From: Pseudaquabacterium pictum
GTDB taxonomy: Bacteria; Pseudomonadota; Gammaproteobacteria; Burkholderiales; Burkholderiaceae_C
Assembly: GCF_005403045.1 (NCBI RefSeq)
Contig: NZ_BJCL01000003.1
Location: 248,001 to 312,000 of the forward strand
DNA: 64,000 nucleotides
Reading direction: 5' to 3'
Shown: piece by piece, positions 1-9,020 of the stretch
How positions within the stretch are numbered: the first letter of the stretch is position 1
Layout of the letters: every line of letters starts with the position of its first letter
Position numbers and translations under genes: made by a program
The notes under the pieces: model-generated
What the model was told of the DNA's origin: nothing
The model's database searches: none
The model's input: only the letters and a program-made list of their open reading frames with translations

Positions 1-290
1 ATGATGTCCTCGCTGTCGGTGTAGCCCGAGATGACGATGCGCACCGTGTCGGGCCAGCGCGCACGCACTTCCTTGAGGAACACCACGCCGCTGGTGCCGG
101 GCATGCGCTGGTCGCACAGGATCACCGCCACCGGCTGGCTTTCCAGCAGGCTGCGGGCGGCATCGGCCGAGCTGGCGGTGAGCACGTGGAAATCCTCGTC
201 CAGCGTGCGGCGGATGGCGTCCTGCGAGCGCACCTCGTCATCGACCACCAGCACGGTGGGAAGGTCGGGGTGGGCGGCGCTGGGGAGCAT
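1..290 (-). CDS. hoxA: HoxA-type response regulator, N-terminal part (cut by window edge)
   Basis: The gene reads leftward off the window edge, so only about 96 residues are visible. They form a receiver domain: the acidic pair in VVDDE near residues 15-19, the phospho-acceptor aspartate in ILCDQRMPG near residue 60, and the ISGYTD strand. The resemblance is to HoxA/HupR, the NtrC-family activator of hydrogenase genes, and its place directly after hypE is where hoxA sits in Ralstonia eutropha. HoxA normally activates sigma-54 promoters; the AAA+ and DNA-binding domains would lie outside the window. The start is the ATG at 288-290, 56 bp after hypE. hypX, present between hypE and hoxA in R. 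eutropha, is absent here. Confidence 0.85.
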   Translation of the reverse strand, partial: MLPSAAHPDLPTVLVVDDEVRSQDAIRRTLDEDFHVLTASSADAARSLLESQPVAVILCDQRMPGTSGVVFLKEVRARWPDTVRIVISGYTDSEDI

Positions 291-346
291 GCTGCGGGGG
301 ATTGTGGGGCAGCTTGTGGGGCGGTCGGCAGACCGTCTGCGGCGTG

Positions 347-1402
347 TCAGCAGATGCGCGGCAGCTGCTCGCCACTGAGCCAGTCGACCACCCGGCGGCC
401 GCCGAAGCGGGTGTCCATCTGCACGAAGTGCTGCGGGTCGTCGGTCACCATGCCGATGCGGCAGGCCTGGCGGCCCAGCGGATGGGCCTGCATCGCCGCC
501 AGCACGGCATCGGCCGCCTCGGGCGCCACCACGGCCACCAGCTTGCCCTCGTTGGCCACGTACAGCGGGTCCAGGCCCAGCAGCTCGCAGGCGGCATCCA
601 CCTGGGGCAGCACCGGGATGGCGGCCTCCTGCAGGTGCAGGCCCACGGCCGACTGGCGGGCGATCTCGTTGAGCGTGGTGGCCAGGCCGCCGCGGGTGGG
701 ATCACGCAGCACCCGCACGCCGCCGGGCGCGCTGTGCAGCATCGCGGCCACCAGGGTGTGCAGGGCGGCGGTGTCGCTGGTGATGCTGGTCTCGAAGCCC
801 AGGCTTTCGCGCTGCGACAGCACCGCCACGCCATGCTCGCCGATGCTGCCCGACAGCAGCAGCACATCGCCCGGCCGGGCATTGGCGCCGCTCACTTCCA
901 CCCCCGGCGGCACCGCGCCCAGGCCGGTGGTGCAGATGAACACGCCATCGCCCTTGCCCTGCTCCACCACCTTGGTGTCGCCGGTGACGATGGGCACACC
1001 GGCCTCCCGCGCGGCCGCCGCCATCGACGCGACGATGCGCTGCAGGTCGGCCAGCGGAAAGCCTTCCTCCAGGATGAAGCTGGCCGTGAGGTACAGCGGC
1101 ACCGCGCCGCACATGGCGACATCGTTGACCGTGCCGTGCACGCTGAGGCAGCCCACATCGCCACCTGGAAAGAACAGCGGCGAGACCACATGCCCGTCGG
1201 TGGCCAGCACCAGCCGGTGGCCGGGCGGCGGCGCGGGCAGGCAGGCACCGTCGTTGCCCTGGCCGAGGAAGCGGTTGTGAAAGGCGCGGGCGAAGAGTTC
1301 GTCGATCAGTTGCGCAGCGGCGCGGCCACCGGCACCGTGGCCCATGTCGATGCGGCCATGCTTGATGTCCAGCGGCCGCACGTAGTCCGGCCGGGTGCTC
1401 AT
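347..1402 (-). CDS. hypE: Hydrogenase maturation protein HypE
   Basis: HypE (351 aa) dehydrates the S-carbamoyl group received from HypF on its C-terminal cysteine to a thiocyanate, the source of the cyanide ligands of the NiFe centre. It is an AIR-synthase (PurM)-like ATPase. Visible are [17 protein letters not shown] at the N-terminus, the nucleotide-binding stretch with [29 protein letters not shown], and the diagnostic last residues PRIC with the acceptor cysteine at the very end. The ATG overlaps the hypD stop by 4 bp, indicating translational coupling. Cytoplasmic. Confidence 0.97.
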   Translation of the reverse strand: MSTRPDYVRPLDIKHGRIDMGHGAGGRAAAQLIDELFARAFHNRFLGQGNDGACLPAPPPGHRLVLATDGHVVSPLFFPGGDVGCLSVHGTVNDVAMCGAVPLYLTASFILEEGFPLADLQRIVASMAAAAREAGVPIVTGDTKVVEQGKGDGVFICTTGLGAVPPGVEVSGANARPGDVLLLSGSIGEHGVAVLSQRESLGFETSITSDTAALHTLVAAMLHSAPGGVRVLRDPTRGGLATTLNEIARQSAVGLHLQEAAIPVLPQVDAACELLGLDPLYVANEGKLVAVVAPEAADAVLAAMQAHPLGRQACRIGMVTDDPQHFVQMDTRFGGRRVVDWLSGEQLPRIC

Positions 1403-2568
1403 GCCGCCGCTCCTGCAGCCGCTTCGACCCGGATCGGAATGTCCCGGAACCGCCCGTAGGCATAGTGCGCCGCGCAGGCGCCTTCGGACGACACCATGCA
1501 GGCGCCCACCGGGTTCTCCGGCGTGCACACCGTGCCGAAGATCTTGCAGTCGGTCGGCTGCTTCACGCCGCGCAGGATGGGACCGCACTCGCAGGCCTTG
1601 TTGTCGGCCACCGGCGTGTAGGTCAGCGGGAACTTCCGCTCCGCATCGAAGGCGGCGAAGCCGGGGCGGATCTGCAGCGCACTGTGCGGCACCTCGCCCA
1701 GGCCGCGCCACTCGAAACTGTCGCGCGGCATGAAGACATCGTCCACCAGCGCCTGGGCGGTGCGGTTGCCGTCCCGGCTGACGGCACGGGTGAACTCGTT
1801 CTCCACCTCGGCGCGGCCGTCGTTGACCTGGCGCACCAGCATCAGGATGGCCTGCATCACGTCCAGCGGCTCGAAGCCGGCGATGACCACCGGCTGGCGC
1901 CAGGCACGGGCGAACGGCTCGTAGGGCGCCGAGCCGATGACGATGCTGACATGCGCCGGGCCAACGAAGCCGTCGAGCGGGGCCGCGCTGCCCTCCGACG
2001 CATCGGCGCTGGCCAGGATGTGGGTGATGGCGGCCGGCGTCAGCACATGGCAGCACAGCACGCTGAAGTTGGTGAGGCCCGCGCGCTCGGCGTCGCGCAG
2101 CGCCACCGCGGTGGGCGGCGTGGTGGTCTCGAAGCCGATGGCGAAGAACACCACCTCGCGGTCGGGGTTCTCGCGGGCGATGCGCAGCGCATCGGTGGCG
2201 GCATAGACCATGCGGATGTCGCCGCCGCGGGCCTTGGCCTTGGTCAGCGACAGGCCGTGGCTGGCCGGCACGCGCATGGTGTCGCCATAGGTGCAGACGA
2301 TGGCGCCATGCTGCAGCGCCAGCTGGATGGCCAGGTCGATGCGGCCGATGGGCAGCACGCACACCGGGCAGCCGGGGCCGTGGATCATGCGCACCGCCGG
2401 TGGCAGCAGCTCGGCGATGCCGTAGCGCGAGATGGCATGGGTGTGGCCGCCGCAGAACTCCATGAAGTTGTAGCGCCGCCCGGGCTGCACCTCGGCGGCC
2501 AGGCGGTCGGCGATCTTGCGTGCCAGCGTGCCGTCGCGGAACTCGTCGATGTAGGTCATCTGGCCCAT
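1399..2568 (-). CDS. hypD: Hydrogenase maturation protein HypD
   Basis: HypD (389 aa) is the Fe-S scaffold that, with HypC, carries the Fe(CN)2CO unit during NiFe-site assembly. Conserved motifs seen are FMEFCGGHTHAISRYG, HGPGCPVCVLP, GFETTTPPTA and the C-terminal cysteine set including ACECGPILRG and FGTVCTPENPVGACMVSSEG. The start is the ATG at 2566-2568, preceded by GGAG about 8 nt upstream; a second ATG three codons on is possible. It overlaps the hypC 3' end by 13 bp and hypE by 4 bp. Usual family length. Confidence 0.97.
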   Translation of the reverse strand: MGQMTYIDEFRDGTLARKIADRLAAEVQPGRRYNFMEFCGGHTHAISRYGIAELLPPAVRMIHGPGCPVCVLPIGRIDLAIQLALQHGAIVCTYGDTMRVPASHGLSLTKAKARGGDIRMVYAATDALRIARENPDREVVFFAIGFETTTPPTAVALRDAERAGLTNFSVLCCHVLTPAAITHILASADASEGSAAPLDGFVGPAHVSIVIGSAPYEPFARAWRQPVVIAGFEPLDVMQAILMLVRQVNDGRAEVENEFTRAVSRDGNRTAQALVDDVFMPRDSFEWRGLGEVPHSALQIRPGFAAFDAERKFPLTYTPVADNKACECGPILRGVKQPTDCKIFGTVCTPENPVGACMVSSEGACAAHYAYGRFRDIPIRVEAAAGAAA

Positions 2569-2822
2569 GTGGTGGTCTCCATGGTGCTGGTGTCTGCCAA
2601 GGCGGCCTGGGCCGCCAGTTCTCCAAACAGCGCCAGCGTGCGCGCGGCCTCGGCGGCATCGATGCGGCCGATGGCATGGCCCACATGCACGATGACGTAC
2701 TCGCCGATGGCGGCATCGGGCACCAGGGCGATGGACACCGTCTTGCGGATGCCGCCGAGGTCGACCACGGCCTCGTCCGGGCCGGTGAGCGCGATCACCC
2801 GCGCAGGGATGGCGAGGCACAT
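2556..2822 (-). CDS. hypC: Hydrogenase maturation chaperone HypC
   Basis: An 88-residue HypC/HupF-family protein starting MCLAIPARV, with the functionally essential Cys2 after the initiator Met. HypC shuttles the Fe(CN)2CO group from HypD to the large-subunit precursor. The start is fixed by the MCLAIP motif; the longer frame upstream only translates the end of hypF. It overlaps hypF by 28 bp and hypD by 13 bp. A paralogue, hoxL, lies at 8674-9015 in the same cluster, as in R. eutropha. Confidence 0.95.
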   Translation of the reverse strand: MCLAIPARVIALTGPDEAVVDLGGIRKTVSIALVPDAAIGEYVIVHVGHAIGRIDAAEAARTLALFGELAAQAALADTSTMETTTWAR

Positions 2823-4018
2823 GCGGTGGTCTCCAGGTCGGGTGGGGTGGAGGTGGGGGCGGCGCGCAGCGGCTGCGCCGCCACCCAGGCCTGGCCCAGT
2901 GCCAGGCCGGCATCGCCGGCCGGCCACTGGCGCGGCCGCAGCACCTGCAGGCCGCGGGTGTGCAGCTGCTGCACCAGGCGCGTGGTCAGCACCCGGTTGG
3001 CCAGGCAGCCGCCGCCCAGCGCCACGGTGGTGGTGCCATGTGCAGCGGCGGCGTCGGCGGCCCAGCCGGCCAGCCCATCGGCCAGGCCGAGGTGGAAGCC
3101 GGCGGCGGCCGCATCCCGCTGGGCTGCATCGGCTTCGGCCGGCAGGTCGAACAGCCGCGCCAGCAGCGGCCGGATGTCGAGCTGGCCCTGGCGGTCGGCG
3201 GCGACTATGCCCGCTGGCGGCGCCAGCGCATCGGCTGGCTGGCTGGCCAGCGCACGCTGCGCGGCCTGCTCCAGCGCCATGGCGGCCTCGGCCTCATGGG
3301 CCTGGCGCCCGGCATGCAGGCCCAGCGCCGCCGCGGCGGCATCGAACCAGCGGCCGGCACTGCTGGTGGGCGGGCAGTGCAGGCCCTGCTGCAGCATCCG
3401 GGCCACGCCGGCGGCCTTCAGCGCGCCGGCCAGCGGCCCCAGGCGCGTCACGATCTCCGCGGCGCGGCCCAGGGCCTGCAGCGCGGCGGCGGCCATGCGC
3501 CAGGGCTCGCGGGCCGCGGCATCGCCGCCGGGCAGGGCCAGCGGCCACAGCCCGCCCAGGTGTTGCCAGCGCGCGCCGTGCAGCCACAGCAGCTCGCCGC
3601 CCCAGGCCTCGCCGGCCGGGCCCAGGCCGAAGCCGTCCAGCGCCAGGCCCAGCACCGGCCGGGCATCGGCGTCGGGCTGCTGCAGCGCGGCCTCGGCCAG
3701 CACCGCGGCGATGTGGGCATGGTGGTGCTGCACGCCCACCGCCGCAACGCCCAGCGCCGCGGCCAGCTGCCGGGCCAGCCGGGTGCTGAAGAAGTCCGGG
3801 TGCAGGTCATGCGCCACCGCCACCACGCGGTGGCCGCGGGCCTGCAGCGCCAGCACCGAGGCCTGCAAATCGGCGCAGGCCCGCGGGTCGCCCAGGTCGC
3901 CGTGCAGCGGGCTCCAGAGCGGGGCGGCGCCGGGCTGCAGCGGCAGCAGGCAGGCGGTGTTCTTCAGCCAGGCGCCCAGGGCCAGCACCGCGGGTGCGGC
4001 GATGGTGGCATCAGCCAT
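2795..4018 (-). CDS. hypF: Short-form carbamoyltransferase HypF
   Basis: 407 residues that match only the C-terminal Kae1-like carbamoyltransferase part of HypF, with the metal-binding motif [22 protein letters not shown] and [11 protein letters not shown]. The N-terminal acylphosphatase, zinc-finger and YrdC-like domains of full HypF (about 750 aa) are missing. R. eutropha HypF1 is a known natural short form, so this is probably not decay. HypF transfers the carbamoyl group to HypE. The ATG at 4016-4018 overlaps the hypB stop by 8 bp. Whether it works alone or needs a full-length HypF elsewhere cannot be told from the window. Confidence 0.9.
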   Translation of the reverse strand: MADATIAAPAVLALGAWLKNTACLLPLQPGAAPLWSPLHGDLGDPRACADLQASVLALQARGHRVVAVAHDLHPDFFSTRLARQLAAALGVAAVGVQHHHAHIAAVLAEAALQQPDADARPVLGLALDGFGLGPAGEAWGGELLWLHGARWQHLGGLWPLALPGGDAAAREPWRMAAAALQALGRAAEIVTRLGPLAGALKAAGVARMLQQGLHCPPTSSAGRWFDAAAAALGLHAGRQAHEAEAAMALEQAAQRALASQPADALAPPAGIVAADRQGQLDIRPLLARLFDLPAEADAAQRDAAAAGFHLGLADGLAGWAADAAAAHGTTTVALGGGCLANRVLTTRLVQQLHTRGLQVLRPRQWPAGDAGLALGQAWVAAQPLRAAPTSTPPDLETTACASPSLRG

Positions 4019-4910
4019 GGTGGTGGTGCGTGGGATGGCCACAGCCCGGGCCATGCACATGCGGCGTGGCGGCGTCCAGGTCGTCGGGCTGGCAGGCCAG
4101 CAGCCAGTCCAGCCAGGCGTCCAGCCCCTCGCCGGTGGTGGCCGACAGCTGCAGCACCGCGATGCCGGGGTTCACCCGCCGGGCCATCGCGATGCAGCGC
4201 GCCACATCGAACTGCAGGTGCGGCAGCAGGTCGGTCTTGTTCAGCACCATCAGCGAGGCGGCGGCGAACATGTCGGGGTACTTCAGCGGCTTGTCTTCGC
4301 CCTCGGTCACCGACAGGATGGCCACCTTGGCGGCCTCGCCCAGATCCCACAGCGCGGGGCAGACCAGGTTGCCGACGTTCTCGATGAACAGCAGGCTGCG
4401 CGCGTCATGGTCGTGGCCATGGTCGTTGTGGTGGTGGTGATGGTGGTGCAGCCGGTGGAAGGCTTCGGCCACCATCGGCGCATCCAGGTGGCAGCCGCGG
4501 CCGGTGTTGACCTGGATGGCCGGCGCGCCGGTGGCACGGATGCGGTCGGCATCGAAGCTGGTCTGCTGGTCGCCCTCGATCACTGCCACATGCAGCTGCG
4601 GCGCCCGCTGCCGCAGCGCGGCGATGGTGGCGCACAGCAGCGTGGTCTTGCCCGAGCCGGGGCTGGAGACCAGGTTCAGTGCGGTGACGCCATGGGCCAG
4701 GAAATGCGCCCGGTTGCGCCGTGCCACCCGGTTGTTCTGGCCCAGGATGTCGGCCTCCATCTGCAGCGTGCGGCCCTGGCTGAGCCCCGGCACCGACACC
4801 CGCGCCGCACCGGCGCCGAAGTGCAGGTCGCCCTGCTGCGGATCCATCCTCAAGGCGCTGGCCGATTCGACCGCGGCTTGTCCGTCACCACATCCACACA
4901 CCACGCACAT
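4011..4910 (-). CDS. hypB: Hydrogenase nickel-incorporation GTPase HypB
   Basis: HypB (299 aa) is the SIMIBI GTPase that drives nickel insertion into the large subunit with HypA. Visible are the N-terminal nickel site MCVVCGCG, the P-loop SSPGSGKTT near residue 85, [14 protein letters not shown] and NKTDLL (NKxD). Histidine-rich stretches lie in the middle (about residues 153-168, seven consecutive His followed by NDHGHDHD) and at the C-terminus ([16 protein letters not shown]). In most His-rich HypBs the run is near the N-terminus, so the internal run beside the GTPase core is unusual. It may store nickel. Confidence 0.96.
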   Translation of the reverse strand: MCVVCGCGDGQAAVESASALRMDPQQGDLHFGAGAARVSVPGLSQGRTLQMEADILGQNNRVARRNRAHFLAHGVTALNLVSSPGSGKTTLLCATIAALRQRAPQLHVAVIEGDQQTSFDADRIRATGAPAIQVNTGRGCHLDAPMVAEAFHRLHHHHHHHNDHGHDHDARSLLFIENVGNLVCPALWDLGEAAKVAILSVTEGEDKPLKYPDMFAAASLMVLNKTDLLPHLQFDVARCIAMARRVNPGIAVLQLSATTGEGLDAWLDWLLACQPDDLDAATPHVHGPGCGHPTHHHHG

Positions 4911-4943
4911 GCTGTTCTCCTCGTCCCGGGCCGCCGGCGGCGC

Positions 4944-5291
4944 TCAGGTGTCTTCCACGGTCATGTCGACCACCCGCAACGCGGTGCCGCCGGTGGCTTG
5001 CAGTTGCCAGCCGCCGCACAGCGGGCAGGCATCACCACGCTGGCCGATGGCCACCGTGGTGCCGCAGGGCAGGCACCAGGCCTGGCCCGGCGGCTCGTCG
5101 ATCTCCAGCGTGCTGCCCTGCAGGCAGGTGCCGGGGGCCAGGGCCTCCAGCGCGAAACGCAGCGCGCGTGGTTCCACGCCGGCCAGCTGGCCGGCCTCCA
5201 GCCGCAGCCGGGTGACCCGCACGAAGCCCTCGCGGCGGGCGGCGTCTTCCACCAGCTGCAGGATGCCGCCGGCCAGGCTGGCCTCATGCAT
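4944..5291 (-). CDS. hypA: Hydrogenase nickel-insertion protein HypA
   Basis: 115-residue HypA. It starts MHEASLAGGI, where His2 is the nickel ligand, and carries a zinc ribbon CLPC-(x)n-CPLC at about residues 73-93. It works with HypB to deliver nickel. The start is set by the MHE motif. It overlaps the hoxV 3' end by 8 bp and is separated from hypB by 33 bp. Confidence 0.95.
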   Translation of the reverse strand: MHEASLAGGILQLVEDAARREGFVRVTRLRLEAGQLAGVEPRALRFALEALAPGTCLQGSTLEIDEPPGQAWCLPCGTTVAIGQRGDACPLCGGWQLQATGGTALRVVDMTVEDT

Positions 5292-6447
5292 CGGCGGCCT
5301 CCGTCGTGGCAGGGCGGACCGGGGCGGCGGTGGTGATCTGGCAGGGCACGCAGGGATCGTACGCGGCGACCAGCGCGTGCACGGCCGCTGTCGGCGCATC
5401 GGCATCCAGCTGCGACAGCGCCTGCGCCCAGCCACCGGCCGGATGGGCATGCCAGTCGGTCGGCGCCAGCACCCGCACATCGGCCACCAGCGGCCCGGCG
5501 GCGCCAGGCGCCAGCTGCACCGCTTGCAGCAGCAGGCCGCGGCCGGTCTCCACCCAGGCGATGGCCGCGTCCGGGCCGGCGGGCTCGGCGCCCAGCGACA
5601 GGCGGTGGGCGCCGAGGTGGTTGGCGGGATCGTCGGGCAGGGCCAGCTGCGCCAGATCGGCCAGGCGGGCACCCAGACGCAGCCACGGTGTGGTGAGGCA
5701 CTGCAGCGCCTGCGCGCCGTCGGCCAGCCGGGCGCCGGGGCCGGTCTCGGCGCAGCGGCCCTGCCATTGCGGCGTGGCGCCCCAGGCCGGCAGGTCGGCA
5801 GCCAGCGCGTGCAGCGCTGCGGCATCGGCATGCACCCGCAGCGCGGGCATGGCCGGCAGTGCCTGGCGGGCCGAGGGTTCGGCCGCCAGCAGCCATGCGG
5901 CCACCGGCCCGCTGCCGGCATGCCGCTGCGCCCAGGCTTGCAGCGCCGGTTGTGGCGCGTGCCGCCAGGCCGCCAGCCAGTCGGGCAGCGGCTGGCGGAA
6001 GACCTGCGCTTCCAGCCAGCGGGCCGCTGCGGCCACGTCAGCGTCGTCGATGGCAGCGTCGGCGGCGCGCAGGCGCAGCGGGCTGCCGGCCAGCAGTGCC
6101 AGGCCCTGGTCGGTTGTGCCCGGCGCCGGGCCGCTGCGGCCATGCAGCCCGCGGGGCCAGTCCAGCGCGATGTGCTGCAGGTGGGTGCACAGGGTGTGCC
6201 ACTGCAGCCGGCGCCGGTCGCCCAGGCCGGGCGGGCTGGCCTGGCCGCCGGCAGCGCTGCGCAGGGCCAGCGTGGCGCCCAGGTGGTGCACCGGGCCGCA
6301 CAGGCTGAACAGGCCGGCCAACAGCCCGGGCAAGGCCGCGGCCGGCTGGCCGCGCAGCCAGCGCGCCAGGCCCGCCGGCCGGGTGCTGACCAGGCTGTGG
6401 CCCAGCGGTGCGCCGGGCTGCAGCAGCAGCTGGCCGGCCAGGCTCAT
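5284..6447 (-). CDS. hoxV: HoxV/HupK, hydrogenase assembly scaffold related to the large subunit
   Basis: 387-residue protein in the HupK/HoxV position. It has a weak large-subunit-like layout: FSLCGPVHHLGA near residue 47 resembles the first NiFe motif with one cysteine, and YDPCVPC near the C-terminus resembles the second (DPCxxC). In R. eutropha HoxV is thought to act as a scaffold for building the NiFe(CN)2CO cofactor in the oxygen-tolerant hydrogenase. The sequence is Ala-rich and less conserved than its neighbours. Its start ATG overlaps the hoxT stop by 4 bp. Confidence 0.85.
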   Translation of the reverse strand: MSLAGQLLLQPGAPLGHSLVSTRPAGLARWLRGQPAAALPGLLAGLFSLCGPVHHLGATLALRSAAGGQASPPGLGDRRRLQWHTLCTHLQHIALDWPRGLHGRSGPAPGTTDQGLALLAGSPLRLRAADAAIDDADVAAAARWLEAQVFRQPLPDWLAAWRHAPQPALQAWAQRHAGSGPVAAWLLAAEPSARQALPAMPALRVHADAAALHALAADLPAWGATPQWQGRCAETGPGARLADGAQALQCLTTPWLRLGARLADLAQLALPDDPANHLGAHRLSLGAEPAGPDAAIAWVETGRGLLLQAVQLAPGAAGPLVADVRVLAPTDWHAHPAGGWAQALSQLDADAPTAAVHALVAAYDPCVPCQITTAAPVRPATTEAADA

Positions 6448-7043
6448 GCGGTGGCCCCCGGGCTGGCGGTGCGGCCGAACAGGAAGCCCCGGCGCGACGG
6501 CGGGCTGCCGGCCTGGACGGCTGCCGGCTGCGGGACCACCAGCGTTGGCACACCGGCCGGCGGTACCGCGCCGTCCTGCAGCCCGGCCGCCGGCCGGCGC
6601 AGCGCCTCCAGCACCGCCATCGCGGTGGCGCGTGCTGCGGCGGCGCTGGCGAAGTCCTGCATCGGAGAGAACAGCGAGCAGCAGCCAAAGCTGCCCAGAT
6701 CGGGCTCGTGGCTGGAGAGGAAGGGCAGGGCATGGCCGCCGATGTGCAGCAGGCGGGCCTGGCCTGTCGGCGGGCAGCGGTCGTCGCGCAGCAGCGGCAG
6801 GCAGACCAGGTTCATGAACCAGGGCGTGACCAGCACGCCCAGGCACAGCGGCGGCAGCCAGTGCCGGCCATCGGCCACCGCCGCGGGCCCGGCCAGGCCG
6901 CTGGCCCGCAGGTCGGCCTGGCGCACCGGCTCGAAGCCCAGCGCCTCCACCTCCAGCCGCGGGTTGCACACCGGCAGGCCGGCCATGCGGGTCTCGGCGA
7001 TCTCGGTGAACACCGCCTGCAGCACGGCCACGCGGGTGTTCAT
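6444..7043 (-). CDS. hoxT: HoxT/HupJ, HybE-family hydrogenase assembly chaperone
   Basis: 199-residue HybE-family protein with the typical core LCLGVLVTPWFMNLVCLP and the following GCCSLFSPMQDFAS. HybE-family proteins act in assembly and quality control of the Tat-exported hydrogenase. It is wedged between hoxR (4-bp overlap) and hoxV (4-bp overlap), the same place as in R. eutropha. The start is the ATG at 7041-7043. Confidence 0.9.
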   Translation of the reverse strand: MNTRVAVLQAVFTEIAETRMAGLPVCNPRLEVEALGFEPVRQADLRASGLAGPAAVADGRHWLPPLCLGVLVTPWFMNLVCLPLLRDDRCPPTGQARLLHIGGHALPFLSSHEPDLGSFGCCSLFSPMQDFASAAAARATAMAVLEALRRPAAGLQDGAVPPAGVPTLVVPQPAAVQAGSPPSRRGFLFGRTASPGATA

Positions 7044-7264
7044 GCCGTCACCACCATGAACTGGGCGGCGTCGCCGTCGCACTGCGGGCAGCGCCAGTGG
7101 CCGGGCAGGGCGGTGAAGGGCGTGCCGGCCGGCACCTGCCACTGCGGATCGCCCAGGTCGGGGTCGTAGACCCACCAGCAGATCTTGCATTCCAGCCGGG
7201 CGCGGTCGGGCAGCCGGGCGGCCTGGCCCAGGTAGCTGCCCTCGAAGCCGGCGGTGGGGTTCAC
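7040..7264 (-). CDS. hoxR: HoxR/HupI rubredoxin
   Basis: 74-residue rubredoxin with both iron-binding pairs, CKICWWVYDP and CPQCDGD, and the usual aromatic core. In R. eutropha HoxR is needed for the MBH under oxygen, probably for the special proximal cluster. The start is a GTG at 7262-7264 that overlaps the hoxQ stop (GTGA), so it is translationally coupled; no ATG fits. Confidence 0.93.
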   Translation of the reverse strand: MNPTAGFEGSYLGQAARLPDRARLECKICWWVYDPDLGDPQWQVPAGTPFTALPGHWRCPQCDGDAAQFMVVTA

Positions 7265-8139
7265 GATCCGTCCACCCAGGCCAGCACCTCGGCCAGGCGC
7301 GCGTGGGAATCGGCGATGTCTTCCGGCGCGGCCTGGGCCACGGCCGGCAGGTCGACCAGCTCGACGGTGTTGAGGATCACCACGTCCTGCGAGTTGTAGT
7401 ACACGACCCGCCAGCCATGAGCGCGCAGCGTGTTGCTGATGCGGCAGTTGCCATAACCGCGCGACAGGATCAGCACCCGGCCGGTGCCCAGGTGGTGGTC
7501 GAGGAAGCCGATGTCGGCCGGGCTCATCGGCAGCAGCGTCAGGTTGATCACATGGGCCGGCTGGCCGGGGCCGCAGCGCGGCAGCTGGTCGTCGATCTCG
7601 GCCAGCAGGGCGGGGGCGTTCTGCACCTCGGGTGGCAGGGCGCCGGTCCAGCGCGGCGGCGGCGTGGCGGTGGCGGCATCGGCCAGCGCGGCCTCGTGCA
7701 GCGCCTGGGGGATGGCGGCCACCTCCAGCGTGTCGTGCAGCACCACGCCGCCGGCTGACGTGATCACCCGCCACAGCCCGGCGAACACCGATTCCTGCAC
7801 CTGCACGCTGGCGCCGCCGGGCTGGGCCGGCTGCACCACGGCGCTGACCTCGCCTTCACCCAGCACCTGGTTGACCAGGCGCAGGTCGGCCGCGGGCAGG
7901 CCGTCCAGCGGCACGCTCCGGCGGCCGCCTTCAGCCTGCACGGCGGCCAGCGCGGCCAGCGCCTGGTGCAGCACCTGCCGGCCCTGGTGGCAGGGCGCGG
8001 CGGCCTCGGGCTCGGGCAGCAGCGGCGGCTGGAAGGTGGCCATGCCGCCGGGCATGGGCAGGTAGTCCAGCGTCTCGTCCTCGGCCTGGCTGCCGGGGCC
8101 GACCAGGGCGGCCACCACGGGGATCGGAAACTCCTTCAT
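7261..8139 (-). CDS. hoxQ: HoxQ/HupH hydrogenase expression protein
   Basis: 292-residue HupH-family protein starting MKEFPIPVVAALVGPGSQ. It has the conserved VNQVLGEGEVSA, WRV..GG and LSRGYGNCRISNTLRAHGWRV regions, ending in YYNSQDVVILNTVE. It acts in maturation of the small subunit with HoxO. An ATG two codons upstream (8143-8145) exists, but GAGGAG spacing favours 8137-8139. Overlaps hoxR by 4 bp. Confidence 0.93.
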   Translation of the reverse strand: MKEFPIPVVAALVGPGSQAEDETLDYLPMPGGMATFQPPLLPEPEAAAPCHQGRQVLHQALAALAAVQAEGGRRSVPLDGLPAADLRLVNQVLGEGEVSAVVQPAQPGGASVQVQESVFAGLWRVITSAGGVVLHDTLEVAAIPQALHEAALADAATATPPPRWTGALPPEVQNAPALLAEIDDQLPRCGPGQPAHVINLTLLPMSPADIGFLDHHLGTGRVLILSRGYGNCRISNTLRAHGWRVVYYNSQDVVILNTVELVDLPAVAQAAPEDIADSHARLAEVLAWVDGS

Positions 8140-8149
8140 CGCCATCTCC

Positions 8150-8674
8150 TCAGGCCTGGCAGGCCGAGGCGGCGCCGGCGCTGACCAGCGGAATGCCGAT
8201 GCCCGGCACCCGGCTGGCCGGCAGGGCCAGCAGGGCCTGCAACTGGGCCAGGAAGGGCTGCCAGTCATGCATGCCGCTGAGGGTGCCGAGGTAGGCGCCG
8301 TCGCACAGCGCCACCAGCGATGGCCAGCGCTGCACGCCGTAGCGGCGGGCGACGGCGTCTTCCTGGTCGGCCGGCACGATGCCCAGCGCGAACGGCGTGC
8401 CGGCGCAGCGCTGCAGCTCGGGCAGCACGGCGGCCACGTCCTGGCCTTCGGGGAAGCGCACGGCATCGCCGGCCAGCAGCAGCACCCGGTGGCCGCCGGC
8501 GGCGGCCCAGGCCTGCACGCTGGTGGCATCCACCCAGCTGGCGCCGGCATGGCTGGCCAGGCGCTGCACCTGCGGCGCATGCGGTTCGGAGGCAGCCGCG
8601 GCGCGGCCGGCGGGTGCCTGCACAGGCAGGTGCAGCAGGGTGCTGCTGCCGGTGTCGGGGAGCATGGTGGTCAT
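8150..8674 (-). CDS. hoxO: HoxO/HupG, HyaE-family small-subunit chaperone
   Basis: 174-residue thioredoxin-fold protein of the HyaE/HupG family with LLLAGDAVRFPEGQDVAAVLPEL and ALGIVPADQEDAVARRYGV. It lacks the thioredoxin CxxC, as expected for the family. It is thought to bind the Tat signal of the small subunit until its Fe-S clusters are in place. The ATG at 8672-8674 forms ATGA with the hoxL stop; a TTG one codon earlier is less likely. Confidence 0.9.
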   Translation of the reverse strand: MTTMLPDTGSSTLLHLPVQAPAGRAAAASEPHAPQVQRLASHAGASWVDATSVQAWAAAGGHRVLLLAGDAVRFPEGQDVAAVLPELQRCAGTPFALGIVPADQEDAVARRYGVQRWPSLVALCDGAYLGTLSGMHDWQPFLAQLQALLALPASRVPGIGIPLVSAGAASACQA

Positions 8675-9015
8675 CAAGGCGCCTCAGGCGTGGATGCGGA
8701 AACAGGCTGGCCGGACAGCGCATGCAGCTGCGCGGTGGTCCAGCGCGAGGGCAGGTCGAAGCCGGCGTCACCGGATGAATCCAGCTGCCGGCCCGCCATG
8801 GCGCCGGCCAGCAGCGCCAGGGTGTGGCGGATCTCGGCGGCACGCGCCGGGCTGAGGCGCTCGATGGCGTTGTCGAGGAACACCAGCAGCCAGTCGCCCG
8901 GCGTGATGCCGTCGCCCAGCAGCGTGGTGCGAACCTGGCGCGGCGTGCCGGCGTCGTCGCACAGCGCGTGGCCTGGCGACAGGGCCAGCACCTGCAGAGG
9001 AATGCCGATGCACAT
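8674..9015 (-). CDS. hoxL: HoxL/HupF, HypC-family chaperone
   Basis: 113-residue HypC-like protein starting MCIGIPLQVLALSPGHA, with Cys2 conserved and a C-terminal extension beyond HypC length (ends around LPSRWTTAQLHALSGQP). In R. eutropha and Rhizobium, HoxL/HupF works with HypC and protects the cofactor-loaded large subunit in air. It follows hoxM by 5 bp. Confidence 0.92.
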   Translation of the reverse strand: MCIGIPLQVLALSPGHALCDDAGTPRQVRTTLLGDGITPGDWLLVFLDNAIERLSPARAAEIRHTLALLAGAMAGRQLDSSGDAGFDLPSRWTTAQLHALSGQPVSASTPEAP

Positions 9016-9020
9016 GGACG

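Noticed and set aside
1465-5336. Long plus-strand frames across the hyp/hox genes
   Set aside because: Antisense shadows of well-supported hydrogenase genes, with Arg/Pro/Ala-rich composition.
4944-6143. Single 399-residue hypA-containing frame
   Set aside because: Only the last 115 residues are HypA, starting MHEAS; the rest is a shadow of hoxV.
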